Source: Gaiellasilicea sp963850995
Lineage (GTDB): Bacteria; Actinomycetota; Thermoleophilia; Gaiellales; Gaiellaceae
Assembly (NCBI GenBank): GCA_963850995.1
Contig: CAWKNQ010000014.1
Coordinates: 62,001 to 126,000 of the forward strand
Direction of reading: 5' to 3'
DNA: 64,000 bases
Shown: piece by piece, positions 51,114 through 60,700 of the stretch
Position numbering within the stretch: the stretch's first letter is position 1
Layout of the letters: each line of letters begins with the position of its first letter
Notes under the pieces: generated by a model
Seen by the model: the letters and a program-made list of their open reading frames with translations, nothing else
The model's database searches: none
Told to the model about the DNA's origin: nothing
Position numbers and translations under genes: made by a program

Positions 51114-51169
51114 TCGAGAAGCGGGGGCGCCGCATTGTCCAGCGACCGTGCGGGCTGCGAGCCTGAGGC

Positions 51170-51644
51170 ATGGATGCGATCGTGCTCAGGCCGCTGCGCT
51201 CAGGAGAGCGAAGCGCGGTGCTGGAAGTCTTCGCCGGCCTCTCGGAACGGAGCCGTCGGCTGCGCTTCCTCGGCTCGAAGCCGCGCCTGCTCGAGAGCGA
51301 CGTTACGGCAGCTCGTGGACGTCGACCGCGCCGGCCACGAAGCCGTCGCTGCGATCGACCGGGACACCGGCTTGACGATCGGCATCGGCCGCTACGTCCG
51401 CGACGGGGACGCTCCCGAGGCCGAGATCGCCTTCGAGGTGGTCGACGAATGGCAGGGACGCGGCGTCGGAAAGCAGCTCGTGCACGCGCTGCGCGGGCTG
51501 GCGCGCGGCGAGGGCATCCTCCGCTTCCGCGCGCTCGTCGCCCACGGAAACGAGCCGGCTCTTGCGCTCGTCCGCAGTCTTGGGGATGTGCTCTCGCGGC
51601 GCTACGTCGACGGCAGCATCGAGCTCGTCGTCCGCCTGCCCTAG
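51170..51644 (+). pseudogene. GNAT N-acetyltransferase, frameshifted
   Basis: The N-terminal part (VLRPLRSGERSAVLEVFAGLSERSRRLRFLGSKPRL) reads in frame 2. At about 51298-51305 the match passes to frame 3: RQLVDVDRAGHEAVAAIDRD, TGLTIGIGRYVR and the acetyl-CoA-binding VVDEWQGRGVGKQLVHALRGLARGEGI. Corrected length is about 158 residues, normal for the family. One indel explains the break, so it may be a sequencing error. The substrate is unknown; similar small GNATs act on proteins or small amines. Confidence 0.75.
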
Positions 51645-51659
51645 AGTCCTCGGCATCCA

Positions 51660-52186
51660 ATGCGGATCATCGCGGGCACGCACCGCGGCGCCCGGATCGC
51701 CGCGCCCAAGGGGCTGGACACGCGGCCGACGGGCGACCGCGTGCGCGAGGCCGCCTACAACCTGATCGGGCCCGTCGACGGCGCGAGCGTGCTCGACCTG
51801 TTCGCCGGGTCGGGCGCGATGGGCCTCGAGGCGCTCTCGCGCGGCGCCGCGCGAGTGAGCTTCGTCGAGGCGGATCGGGCCGCCTGCCGGACGATCTCGC
51901 AGAACCTCGAGAAGCTCGGGTTGACCGGCGCCCGCGTCACCTGCGCCGACGCGGTCTGGACGCTGCGGCAGGAGACGAGCACGTACGACCTCGTCCTCGT
52001 CGACCCGCCCTACGAGCGCTGGGCGGAGCTCGAGCCGAAGCTGGCGGAGCACCTGCCGCGCGTGCTCGCTCCGGACGGATTGCTCGTCGTCGAGACGGGA
52101 GCGCGCGTCGAGCCGTCGCTGCCGCTTCCCATCCGCACCTCGCGGCGGTACGGTTCCGCGCGGCTCACCCTCTTCGAGCATCCATC

Positions 52187-52190
<4 letters not shown>
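51660..52190 (+). CDS. rsmD: 16S rRNA (guanine-966-N2)-methyltransferase RsmD
   Basis: 176 residues. MRIIAGTHRGARIAAPKGLDTRPTGDRVREA start, SAM motif VLDLFAGSGAMGLEALSRGA, FVEADRAACRTI and the catalytic DPPY in LVLVDPPYERW. It modifies small-subunit rRNA. TAGAGT (51642-51647) lies 12 nt before the ATG. It overlaps coaD by GTGA; the rsmD-coaD pair is widespread. Confidence 0.94.
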
Positions 52191-52702
<512 letters not shown>

Positions 52703-52716
52703 ACTTCGGAGACCAA

Positions 52717-53238
52717 ATGGACGTCCTCGTTCTGATCGACAAGCTCGACGACCTCGTGCACAACGCGAAGGCCGTGCCGCTCACGGACCAGGTCCGGATC
52801 GACCGGGAGGAGATCTACGACATCCTCGACCAGATGCGCGCGACCATCCCCGAGGAGATCAAGCAGGCCCGCTGGATCGTCAAGGAACGGCAGGAGATGC
52901 TGGCCGAGGCGAAGCGCGAGACCGACCGGATCCTCGGCGAGGCGCGCGAGCAAGCGGTGCGCGAGGCGTCTCAGACCGAGATCGTCAAGCTGGCCGAGCG
53001 CCAGGCGCAGGAGATCGTCGACGACTCGCGCCGGCAGGCACGCGAGACGCGGCTCGAGATGGAGGACTGGGCAGACGGGATCCTCTCGACGCTCGAGGTC
53101 AACCTGGACAAGTTCCTCACCGCGGTCAAGCGCGGCCGCGAGCGGCTGCACGAGCGCTCGCAGGAGACCGTCGTCGCCGGCGTCGGGCCGAGAGAGCTCG
53201 AGGCGCGCGAGCCGGAAGACGAGCCGAGCTACCTCTAA
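52717..53238 (+). CDS. Coiled-coil DivIVA/SepIVA-like protein
   Basis: 173 residues, mostly one long charged coiled coil (~35-150: IPEEIKQARWIVKERQEMLAEAKRETDRILGEAREQAV, in pieces). The short N-terminal part, MDVLVLIDKLDDLVHNAKAVPLTDQVRIDREEI, resembles actinobacterial SepIVA, a division/envelope factor that in mycobacteria also lies next to coaD. It also looks like the stalk of ATP-synthase b, a common misannotation. No membrane helix is present. Family assignment is from pattern and position. Confidence 0.7.
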   Translation: MDVLVLIDKLDDLVHNAKAVPLTDQVRIDREEIYDILDQMRATIPEEIKQARWIVKERQEMLAEAKRETDRILGEAREQAVREASQTEIVKLAERQAQEIVDDSRRQARETRLEMEDWADGILSTLEVNLDKFLTAVKRGRERLHERSQETVVAGVGPRELEAREPEDEPSYL

Positions 53239-53247
53239 GGGGGCGGC

Positions 53248-53757
53248 GTGACCCGCTTCCCGCTCCGCCGGCTGCGCCTCCGCCCCGGCGAGGAGCACCG
53301 CGACTCGATCGCCGTCGAGCTCGAGCCGTTCGAGCTCGGTGGGCAGCGATACCTGCCGGTTCCGCAGGAGGTCGACGCGGATCTGACGGTCGCCCAGGCG
53401 ACGACCGGCCTCGACCTCCGGCTCTCCTTCGACGCTCGCCTTCACGGGCCGTGCATGCGCTGTCTCGCGGACGCCGTCGTCGACGTCCACGTCGACGCGC
53501 GGGAGTATCACGCGGACGCCGCGGGTGACGCGGCCGAGCTCCGGAGCGAGTACGTCGCCGACGACCAGCTCGAGCTCTCGTCGTGGGCTCGCGACGCGAT
53601 CGCGCTTGCGCTGCCCGACCAGATCCTGCACGCGCCCGACTGCGCCGGGCTCTGCCCGGTCTGCGGCAAGGATCTGAACGTCGAGCCGCACACGCACGAC
53701 GACGAGACGCCCGACCCACGCTGGTCGGCGCTCGAAGAGCTCCGCGACCGGCTCTAG
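53248..53757 (+). CDS. YceD/DUF177 family protein
   Basis: 169 residues. C-terminal Cys pairs typical of the family, GPCMRCLAD and DCAGLCPVCGKDLN, suggest a metal site. In bacteria yceD normally sits directly before rpmF (L32) and is linked to ribosome/rRNA maturation. Here a hairpin repeat and an ABC-F gene separate it from rpmF. Start GTG follows the previous stop by 9 nt with GGGGG upstream as a weak Shine-Dalgarno. Confidence 0.88.
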   Translation: MTRFPLRRLRLRPGEEHRDSIAVELEPFELGGQRYLPVPQEVDADLTVAQATTGLDLRLSFDARLHGPCMRCLADAVVDVHVDAREYHADAAGDAAELRSEYVADDQLELSSWARDAIALALPDQILHAPDCAGLCPVCGKDLNVEPHTHDDETPDPRWSALEELRDRL

Positions 53758-53774
53758 GGCCCGTCGTCCGCTTC

Positions 53775-53843
53775 GGACCGGTCCGGTGTCTGACCCCGGA
53801 CCGGTCCCAGCGCAGACGTGTCCGAGGGACAGACCCTGGGACA
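53775..53843 (+). repeat. Two GC-rich hairpins after the DUF177 gene (dispersed repeat family)
   Basis: First hairpin: GGACCGGTCCGG (53775-53786) and its exact complement (53796-53807) around a 10-nt loop containing TGTCTGACCC. Second: TGTCCgAGGG and CCCTgGGACA (53819-53843) around ACAGA. Both share GGGAC/GACCC elements with the rsmB and 62.6-kb repeats. They could end transcription, though no T-run follows. Confidence 0.5.
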
Positions 53844-53859
53844 TGTCCCTTCGAGCCGA

Positions 53860-53975
53860 TAGAGTGGCTGCCGGCGCTCCGGCGCCCTCCTATGACGGAC
53901 TAGGCGAGACACAGACCTTCGCTCCCGGCGCCCGCACGGCGCCCGTCCTCGTTCTCACGGCCTCTGGGAGGTTCC
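53860..53975 (+). promoter_or_regulatory. Possible promoter and leader of the ABC-F gene
   Basis: TAGAGT (53860-53865) could be a -10, giving a leader of about 100 nt, in contrast to the leaderless genes around it. The leader holds a four-codon frame (ATG ACG GAC TAG, 53892-53903). It ends with CCTC-tgg-GAGG (53961-53971), in which the Shine-Dalgarno forms one arm of a small hairpin. Attenuation by leader translation is known for some ABC-F resistance genes; here it is only a possibility. Confidence 0.3.
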
Positions 53976-55541
53976 TTGCGCGTCTCGCTCCACGGCGTCG
54001 TCCGCTCCTTCGGCGCCCACACCGTGCTCGACCGCGTCGATCTGACGCTCGGCCCGCGTTCCCGGCTCGGCCTCGTCGGCCCGAACGGTGCCGGCAAGTC
54101 GACGCTGCTGCGGCTCGCCGCCGGCCTCGACGAGCCGGACGAGGGTCGCGTCGAGCGGACGCCCGCGACGCTCACGATCGGCTATCTGCCGCAGGAGCAC
54201 GAGCGGCGTCCCGGCGAGACACTGCTCGCGTACCTGGCCCGGCGCACCGGCGTCGCGGCGGCGGAGGCAGACGTCGAGCGGCACGCCGGCGATTGGAGCC
54301 CGGATGCCTACGCGGCGGCGCTCGAGCGCTTTCTCGCGCTGGGCGGAGCCGACCTCGAGGCGCGGGCGGGGACTGTCTGCGCCGAGCTCGGCCTTCCCGT
54401 CTCGCTCCAGCAGGAGACGGCGACGCTCTCAGGCGGCGAGGCCGCTCGCGCGGCGCTGGCAGCGATCCTCCTCTCCCGCCACGACGTGCTCCTGCTCGAC
54501 GAGCCGACGAACGACCTCGACTTCGACGGCCTCGACCGGCTCGAGCGCTTCGTGGACGGCTTCCAGGGCGGAATCGCCGTCGTCTCGCACGACCGGGCCT
54601 TCCTCGACCGGACGGTGACGCGAATCGCCGAGCTCGACCCGTGGACGGGCCGTGTGCGCGAGTTCGCCGGCGGCTGGAGCGACTTCGCCGCATCCCGGGA
54701 CCGCGCGCGGCGACAGCAGTACGCCGAGTTCACGCAAGCCCAGGAGCGGCGCCGCGAGCTGGAAGCGTTGCTGCACGCCCGCCGCAACCAGGCTCGCGCG
54801 GGCGGCGGCTTCCTCGCGAAGGCGACCGGCGGCGCCGACCGGCGCGGCACGCACGCGCTCTCGAGCAAGGTGCGACAGGCGGAGCGGGCGCTCGAGCGAG
54901 TGGAGCACGTCGACAAGCCGTACGAGCCCTGGGAGCTGCACCTCTCGCTCGCGGCCGCGCGGCGGCCGGGCGACACGGTCGTCTCGCTCGAGGCTGCCGT
55001 CGCGGAGCGGGGCAGCTTCCGGCTCGGCCCGGTCGACCTCGACCTTGCGCCCGGCGAGCGTGTCGCGATCACGGGGCGAAACGGGAGCGGCAAGTCCACG
55101 TTGCTCGCGCTCCTGCTCGGGGAGCTGCCGCTCGCATCCGGCCGGCGTGTCGTCGGAAGGGCAACCGTGCTCGGCGCGCTCGACCAGCGTCGGCGCGTCT
55201 ACGACGGAGGCGAGCACCTGCTGGCCACATTCACGGCGCGCGCCGCCCTCACCCCGGCCGACGCGCGCACGCTGCTCGCGAAGTTCAACCTCGGGAGCGA
55301 CGCAGTCGAGCGGCCGTGCTCGACGCTGTCGCCGGGCGAGCGCACCCGGGCGCACCTGGCCGAGCTGATGGCGCGCGGCGTCAACTGTCTCGTCCTGGAC
55401 GAGCCCACGAACCACCTCGATCTCGAGGCGATCGAGCAGCTCGAAACGGCGCTCCAGGCCTACGAGGGAACCGCCGTCGTCGTCTCGCACGACCGTCGCT
55501 TCCTCGCCAACCTGGCTCCGACCAGGTCATTTGGCCTGTAG
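53976..55541 (+). CDS. ABC-F family ATPase (ribosome-acting)
   Basis: 521 residues with two ABC domains and no membrane segment. Domain 1: GPNGAGKSTLL, LSGGEAARAALAAILLSRHD, LLLDEPTNDLDFDG. Linker ~225-300 rich in Arg/Gln (QERRRELEALLHARRNQARAGG). Domain 2: GRNGSGKSTLLA, LSPGERTRAHLAEL, LVLDEPTNHLDLEAIEQLE and SHDRRFL. ABC-F proteins bind the ribosomal E site; some give antibiotic resistance, others tune translation. TTG start with GGGAGG 5 nt upstream. The ATPase sits between yceD and rpmF, which usually adjoin, so it was probably inserted here. Confidence 0.88.
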   Translation: MRVSLHGVVRSFGAHTVLDRVDLTLGPRSRLGLVGPNGAGKSTLLRLAAGLDEPDEGRVERTPATLTIGYLPQEHERRPGETLLAYLARRTGVAAAEADVERHAGDWSPDAYAAALERFLALGGADLEARAGTVCAELGLPVSLQQETATLSGGEAARAALAAILLSRHDVLLLDEPTNDLDFDGLDRLERFVDGFQGGIAVVSHDRAFLDRTVTRIAELDPWTGRVREFAGGWSDFAASRDRARRQQYAEFTQAQERRRELEALLHARRNQARAGGGFLAKATGGADRRGTHALSSKVRQAERALERVEHVDKPYEPWELHLSLAAARRPGDTVVSLEAAVAERGSFRLGPVDLDLAPGERVAITGRNGSGKSTLLALLLGELPLASGRRVVGRATVLGALDQRRRVYDGGEHLLATFTARAALTPADARTLLAKFNLGSDAVERPCSTLSPGERTRAHLAELMARGVNCLVLDEPTNHLDLEAIEQLETALQAYEGTAVVVSHDRRFLANLAPTRSFGL

Positions 55542-55542
55542 C

Positions 55543-55548
55543 TATACT
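55543..55548 (+). promoter_or_regulatory. -10-like hexamer for rpmF
   Basis: TATACT ends 12 nt before the rpmF ATG and overlaps the end of the ABC-F gene region. No strong -35 is visible. Confidence 0.45.
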
Positions 55549-55560
55549 CGGCAGCCGCTG

Positions 55561-55749
55561 ATGGCAGTCCCAAAGAAGAAAACGTCGAAAGCGCGTCGCG
55601 ACAAGCGCCGTGCGCAGCACGGCATCGAAGCGCCGCGCGTCAACGTCTGCCCGACCTGCCATCAGCCCAAGCGGCCGCACCGCGTCTGCCCGACGTGCAA
55701 GACGTACAAGGGCCGCGAGATCGAGCCGCTCCGCACTCCCGTTCCGTAG
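55561..55749 (+). CDS. rpmF: 50S ribosomal protein L32
   Basis: 62 residues starting MAVPKKKTSKARRDKRRAQH, with two CxxC pairs (CPTC twice) marking the zinc-binding form. The ATG at 55561 was chosen over an upstream in-frame ATG at 55531 because L32 always begins AVPKKK-like. It precedes plsX by 4 nt, the usual rpmF-plsX order. Confidence 0.95.
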   Translation: MAVPKKKTSKARRDKRRAQHGIEAPRVNVCPTCHQPKRPHRVCPTCKTYKGREIEPLRTPVP

Positions 55750-55753
55750 CGTC

Positions 55754-56728
55754 GTGGCCCGCGTCGCCGTCGACGCGATGGGCGGCGACCGTGCGCCCGA
55801 CGAGATCGTCGCCGGTGCGCTCGACGCTGCTGCTGACGGGATCGATGTCGTCCTCTTCGGCTCGGCCGGGATCGAGACCGGCGGCCTCGAGCTGGTCGAG
55901 ACGACCGAGGTGATCGAGATGCACGAGAAGCCGGCCGACGCGGTGCGCTCGAAGCCGGGCTCGTCGCTGGTCGCGGCGCACCTCGCAGTCGCCGAGGGCG
56001 GCGCCGGCGCAGTCGTCTCCGCCGGGAACACGGGGGCGATGCTCGCCGCAGGCCTGCTTCACCTTCGCCGTCTGCCCGGCGTCCTGCGACCGGCGATCGC
56101 CGTTCCGATCCCGACGGAGAAGGGGCCGTCCGTGCTGCTCGACTCCGGCGCGAACGCCGACGCCCGCGCAGAGCACCTGCTCCAGTTCGCGTACATGGGC
56201 GCGATCTTCGCCGCGGAGATCCTCGACCTCGAGCGGCCGGAGGTCCGCCTCCTCTCGATCGGGGAAGAGGCGGAGAAGGGGAACCAGCTCACGCTCGAGG
56301 CGCATGCGCTGCTCGCCGCGACCGAGCTCGACTTCGCGGGCAACGCCGAGAGCCGCGACCTGCTCGCCGGCGCGGCCGACGTGATCGTCTGCGACGGCTT
56401 CACCGGGAACGTCGCGCTGAAGCTGCTCGAGGGCACGATCAAGACGGTGCTGGACGCGCTCCGGGCCGAGATCGCGGCGACGCCGCGCGGCAAGCTCGGC
56501 GGGCTCCTGATCCGGCCGGCGGCACGCCGCCTTCGCCACCGGCTCGACCCTGACACGTACGGCGGCGCGTATCTGCTCGGCCTGCGCGGGCTCTCGGTCA
56601 TCGCACACGGGAACTCCTCCCGCACCGCGATCGCGAACGCGATCCGGCTCGCCGCGCGCGGGGTCGAGCACGACGTCGTCGGGCGCCTTGCCTCACGCCT
56701 GCCCGAGCGCCGTTCGACGGTTGTATGA
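55754..56728 (+). CDS. plsX: Phosphate acyltransferase PlsX
   Basis: 324 residues. VARVAVDAMGGDRAPDEIVAGAL start, SAGNTGAMLAAGLLHLRRLPGVLRPAIA (in pieces), IGEEAEKGNQLT, VCDGFTGNVALKLLEG and GAYLLGLRGLSVIAHGNS. PlsX interconverts acyl-ACP and acyl-phosphate for phospholipid synthesis, so it connects with FakA/FakB (acyl-phosphate) and the ACP gene that follows. GTG start chosen at the family N-terminus. Confidence 0.95.
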   Translation: MARVAVDAMGGDRAPDEIVAGALDAAADGIDVVLFGSAGIETGGLELVETTEVIEMHEKPADAVRSKPGSSLVAAHLAVAEGGAGAVVSAGNTGAMLAAGLLHLRRLPGVLRPAIAVPIPTEKGPSVLLDSGANADARAEHLLQFAYMGAIFAAEILDLERPEVRLLSIGEEAEKGNQLTLEAHALLAATELDFAGNAESRDLLAGAADVIVCDGFTGNVALKLLEGTIKTVLDALRAEIAATPRGKLGGLLIRPAARRLRHRLDPDTYGGAYLLGLRGLSVIAHGNSSRTAIANAIRLAARGVEHDVVGRLASRLPERRSTVV

Positions 56729-56765
56729 TCGGCGCGCTCTCGCCCCAACCATTCAAGGAGTCGCA

Positions 56766-57011
56766 TTGGCAGCGTCGCGTGAAGAAGTCTTCGAGCGGGT
56801 CAAGGAAGTCCTGACCGAGCAGCTCGGCGTCGAGGAGTCCGAGATCACCGAGGAGGCGTCGTTCCAGGAGGACCTGGACGCGGACTCGCTCGATCTCGTC
56901 GAGCTGATCATGGAGCTCGAGGACCAGTTCGCGATCAAGATCTCGGACGAGGACGCTCAGAAGATCACGACCGTGGGGCAGGCCGTCGACTACGTCTCGA
57001 CGCACCAGTAG
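56766..57011 (+). CDS. acpP: Acyl carrier protein
   Basis: 81 residues. The phosphopantetheine serine lies in DLDADSLDLVELIMELED. Helix 1 is EEVFERVKEVLTEQLGV, and the protein is acidic as expected. A TTG start at 56766 has AAGGAG about 6 nt upstream, one of the few clear Shine-Dalgarno sites here. It lies between plsX and rnc, as in many bacteria. Confidence 0.95.
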   Translation: MAASREEVFERVKEVLTEQLGVEESEITEEASFQEDLDADSLDLVELIMELEDQFAIKISDEDAQKITTVGQAVDYVSTHQ

Positions 57012-57048
57012 CGGCGCGCCGACCGGGGATCCGGCCGAGCTCGGGCGC

Positions 57049-57702
57049 CTGATCGACGCCCTGCCGCGCGACCGGATCGAGCACGTCTTCACACATACCT
57101 CCTGGGCGGACGACCGGGCATCGTCGTACGAGCGACTGGAGTTCCTCGGCGACAGCGTGCTGGAGCTCGCGATCGCGAAGGAGCTGTACCAGCGCTATCC
57201 GGACGCTGCCGAAGGTCGACTGGCGAAGATCCGCTCGCACGTCGTCTCGCGCCAGAGCTGTGCCGCAGTCGCTCGGGAGCTCCGGCTCGGCGAGCGCCTG
57301 GCCGAGGCTGCCGGCGAGGGGCTCGCAGGCGACGAGCTGAGCCGGATCGTCAAGAGCAGCAACGTCACCGCCGCGCTGCTCGAGGCGGCGATCGCCGCGC
57401 TCTTCCTCGAGCACGGCTACGAGCCGATCGAGCGGGCGATCGTGGCCGCGTTCTCCGACCGGATCGAGTACGCGCGCACGACGCACGTCGACCACAAGAC
57501 GGAGCTCCAGGAGGCCCTCGCGAGGACGGGGCGCACCGTCAGCTATGCGGTGCTCGACGTCGAGGGCCCCGCCCACGACAGGCACTTCTCGTGCGCCGCG
57601 CAGATCGACGGCGAGGAGCTCGGCACCGGCACGGGCCGGACGAAGAAGGAGGCCGAGCAGGCCGCCGCCAAGATGGCCCTCGAGGCGCTCTCAGCCGAGT
57701 AG
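57049..57702 (+). CDS. rnc: Ribonuclease III (start codon unclear)
   Basis: The endonuclease cuts double-stranded RNA. Motifs: HVFTHTSWAD, signature YERLEFLGDSVLELAIAKELY, EGRLAKIRSHVVSR and the second acidic cluster KSSNVTAALLEAAIAALF (usual pattern xDxxEAxxGA; here NVTAALLEAAIAAL). The C-terminal dsRNA-binding domain follows (DHKTELQEALARTGRTVSY ... GTGRTKKEAEQAAAKMAL). No ATG, GTG or TTG lies in frame before the signature: the first is GTG at 57157, inside it. CTG at 57049 is the best candidate and gives 217 residues. The frame opens in the acpP end. Confidence 0.88.
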   Translation: MIDALPRDRIEHVFTHTSWADDRASSYERLEFLGDSVLELAIAKELYQRYPDAAEGRLAKIRSHVVSRQSCAAVARELRLGERLAEAAGEGLAGDELSRIVKSSNVTAALLEAAIAALFLEHGYEPIERAIVAAFSDRIEYARTTHVDHKTELQEALARTGRTVSYAVLDVEGPAHDRHFSCAAQIDGEELGTGTGRTKKEAEQAAAKMALEALSAE

Positions 57703-57785
57703 GCGGCGATAGATCGCCTGGGTCTCTCCGCTCGGGGCGATCTCTCGCAGAGCGAGAGTGTGGCGGCGGCGTCCGTCGCCGTCGC

Positions 57786-57791
57786 TAGCCT
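57786..57791 (+). promoter_or_regulatory. -10-like hexamer for smc (leaderless)
   Basis: TAGCCT ends 6 nt before the GTG at 57798; no Shine-Dalgarno is present. Confidence 0.4.
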
Positions 57792-57797
57792 CCGCCC

Positions 57798-60700
57798 GTG
57801 CATCTGCGCTCTCTCCGCCTGCGCGGGTTCAAGTCGTTTCCGGACCAGCTCGAGCTGACTCTGGAGCCGGGCGTCGCGGTCGTCGTCGGCCCGAACGGGT
57901 CCGGCAAGTCGAACGTCGCCGACGCGATCGTGTGGGCCGCGGGCTCGCTGACGCCGTCCGAGCTGCGCGCCGACCGGCCGGACGACGTTCTCTTCAACGG
58001 CGCCGAGGGACGGACACCGGCCGACAGCTGCGAGGTCGAGCTCGTCTTCGACAACGAGGACGGCGGCTTCGGCGAGCTCGACTTCTCCGAGGTCTCGATC
58101 GCGCGGCGACTGCACCGCGGCGGCGAGGGGCAGTACCTCGTCAACCGCGCCCACGTGCGCCGCACCGACCTCGTCGAGCTCCTCGCAGACGTCGGCCTAG
58201 GCGGCTCGATGCACTCGATCGTCAGCCAGGGCAAGGTCGAGGCGGTGCTCGCGTCGAAGCCCGAGGAGCGGCGCGAGCTGGTCGAGGAGGCGGCCGGGCT
58301 CGGCAAGTTCAAGCGGCGCAAGCACCGTGCCGAGCTGAAGCTGGCCCGCGTCGGGATCCAGGTCGAGCGCGCGCGGGACGTCGAGGCGGAGGTGCGCAAG
58401 CGGCTGCGCCCGCTCGCGCTGCAGGCCACCGCGGCCGAACGGGCCGAGAAGCTCGTCGGCGAGATCGCGGCGCTGCGCGCGCGAATCGCGGAGCTCGACC
58501 TCGAGGAGGTTGCGGCCCGACGTGACGCCGCCGAGGAGCGCAAGTCGGCGGCCGGACTCGGTCGGCGCCGCGCGCAGGAGAAGCTCGCTGCGCTGCTCGC
58601 GGAGCGCCACGCCGCGGAGGAGGAGCTGGCCGACGCGGCCGGGAGGCGCGAGGCGGCGGTGAAGGCGCTCTACCGCTTGCAGGGGGCAACGGAGCGGATC
58701 GCGCTGCGGCAAGAGGGGGCTGAGAGCCTGCTCGCCGGGCTGCGTGACGATCTCGGCGAGGCCGAGTCGGCTGCACGCGACGTCACGAGCGAGTCCATGC
58801 GCGGGCTCGAGCAAGCTGCGAGCGACGCCACCGCTGCGGCGCGCGACGCGGCGGCCGCGAGCGGCTCTGCGGCCGAGCGGGCCCGCGCTGCCCAGGAGCG
58901 CCTGGCATCGCTCGAGCGCGCTGCCGCGGCGCGCGCCGAGGAGCAGCTCGACGCGCTGCGGGGCGAACGGCAGCAGCTCGAGGCGCGCGTGGCGGAGGCG
59001 GTCGGCGGCCACGAGGGCGCGACTGCTGCCCTCTACCGGCTCGGCACGGCACGGGAGCGGCTCGCGATGCGGGCCGAGTCCCTGTCCGCGTTGCGCGACC
59101 GCGTCCGGATCGAGCTGGCCGAGGCGGAGGCGGCCGCGAGACGTCCGGGCCCGTCGCCGGCGCAGCTCGAGGCAGCTGCGAACGAGGCGACAGCCGCGGC
59201 GCGCGCGGCCGCGAACGTCCGCGACGACCTCTCCGAGCGTGCGAAGCTGGCGAAGGAGCGTTTGGCGGCGCTCGAGCGTTCACTTGCCGAGCGCGAAGGG
59301 ATTCCCCCCGCGGCGCGCGCGCTCGCGGACGAAGGAGCCGAGCTCGCGCTCTCCTTGCTGGACGTCGAGCCGGGAGCCGAGCGCGCCGTGGCGGCGGCGC
59401 TTGGGTGGCGAGCAGCGGCCGTCGTGGCCGAGGACGCCCCTGCGGGCCTCGCGTTGCTCCAGCACGCCAGGGAAGCCGGGCTCGGCAGCCTGGCCGTGCT
59501 CGTGGGCAAGCGGCCGGCCGAGCGCGTCGCCGAGCTGCCGGTCGTCTCGGTCGACTCTCTCCTCGCCGCGAGCGTCCCGTCCGTCACGGAAGAGGGCTTC
59601 GGCTACGACCCCCAGCGCGGCGAGCTCTGGTTCGCCGGCGAGGCCGCCGAGGCGGTCCTGCTCGGGCTGGAGTCGCGGAAGCGGGAGCTCGAAAGCGAGA
59701 TCGCCGAGCAGGCAGCCCAGGCGAAAGCCGCCGAGACCAAAGCCGACGAGGCCGCCTTGGCCGCCGAGCAGGCCGAGGCCGCTTACGCTCGAGTCGCACA
59801 CCTGCGCGCGGCGCGCGCTGCCGACCCCGCGCTGCTGCGGCGGATCTCCACAGGCGCGGACCGGCTCGACGAGACGCTCCTGGCCGCCGTCGCGTTCGCG
59901 TCGCGGCTCGAGCACCCCTTGCGCGCCCGCGCCGAGGAGGACACGGCGCGCGCGGGCGAGCTCGCAAACGAGCTCGCGCGGATCGGCGGGCTCGAGTACG
60001 AGGCACGCGAGGCCTCGGCGCGGGCGAACGAGCGCGCCGCCGCCGCCGAGCTCGAGCGCGTCCGCCTCGGCGGCCAGGGCCAGATCCGCCTGCTCCAGGT
60101 CGACGAGGCCGAGCGGGAGCAGGTGGAACGCGACGCGCAGGAGCTCACGGAGGAGGCAGAGCGCCGCTCGAGAGCGGCCTCCGAGGCTGCAGAAGCCGCA
60201 CGTGTGGCGGCCGCGGCCCAGGGCCGGCAGCGCCGCATGACGTTGGACGCCGACCTCGTCGGCCGGGTGCTCGCCGCGGCCGGGCGGCTCGACGAGGTAC
60301 TCGCCGCCGCGGCGACCGTCGCGGACCGCCTCGACGCGCCGTTGCGCGCCCGCGTCGACGCGGGCGCGACCCGCACCGGCGAGCTCGGTGCGCGGCTGCG
60401 CGAGCTCGGCGCCGCGGAGGTCGAGCTACGGCAGGGAGCCGAGGAAGCGGCGCAGCGCGCGACCGGAATCGAGGTCGAGCTGACGCGGATCGAGGCGGAG
60501 GCAGCGGACGCGCGCCGACGGCTGGCGGATGCGGCGGCGGAGCCCGCCGAAGGCGACGACCGGGAAGAGCTCGCGAGCCGGGCCGAGCGCCTGGAGCAGC
60601 GCCGGATCCAGCTCGGCCAGGTCAACCCGCTGGCCCAGGAGGAGTACGAGGCGGAGAAGGAGCGGCTCGCCGAGCTCGCGACCCAGCGTGAGGACCTCGA

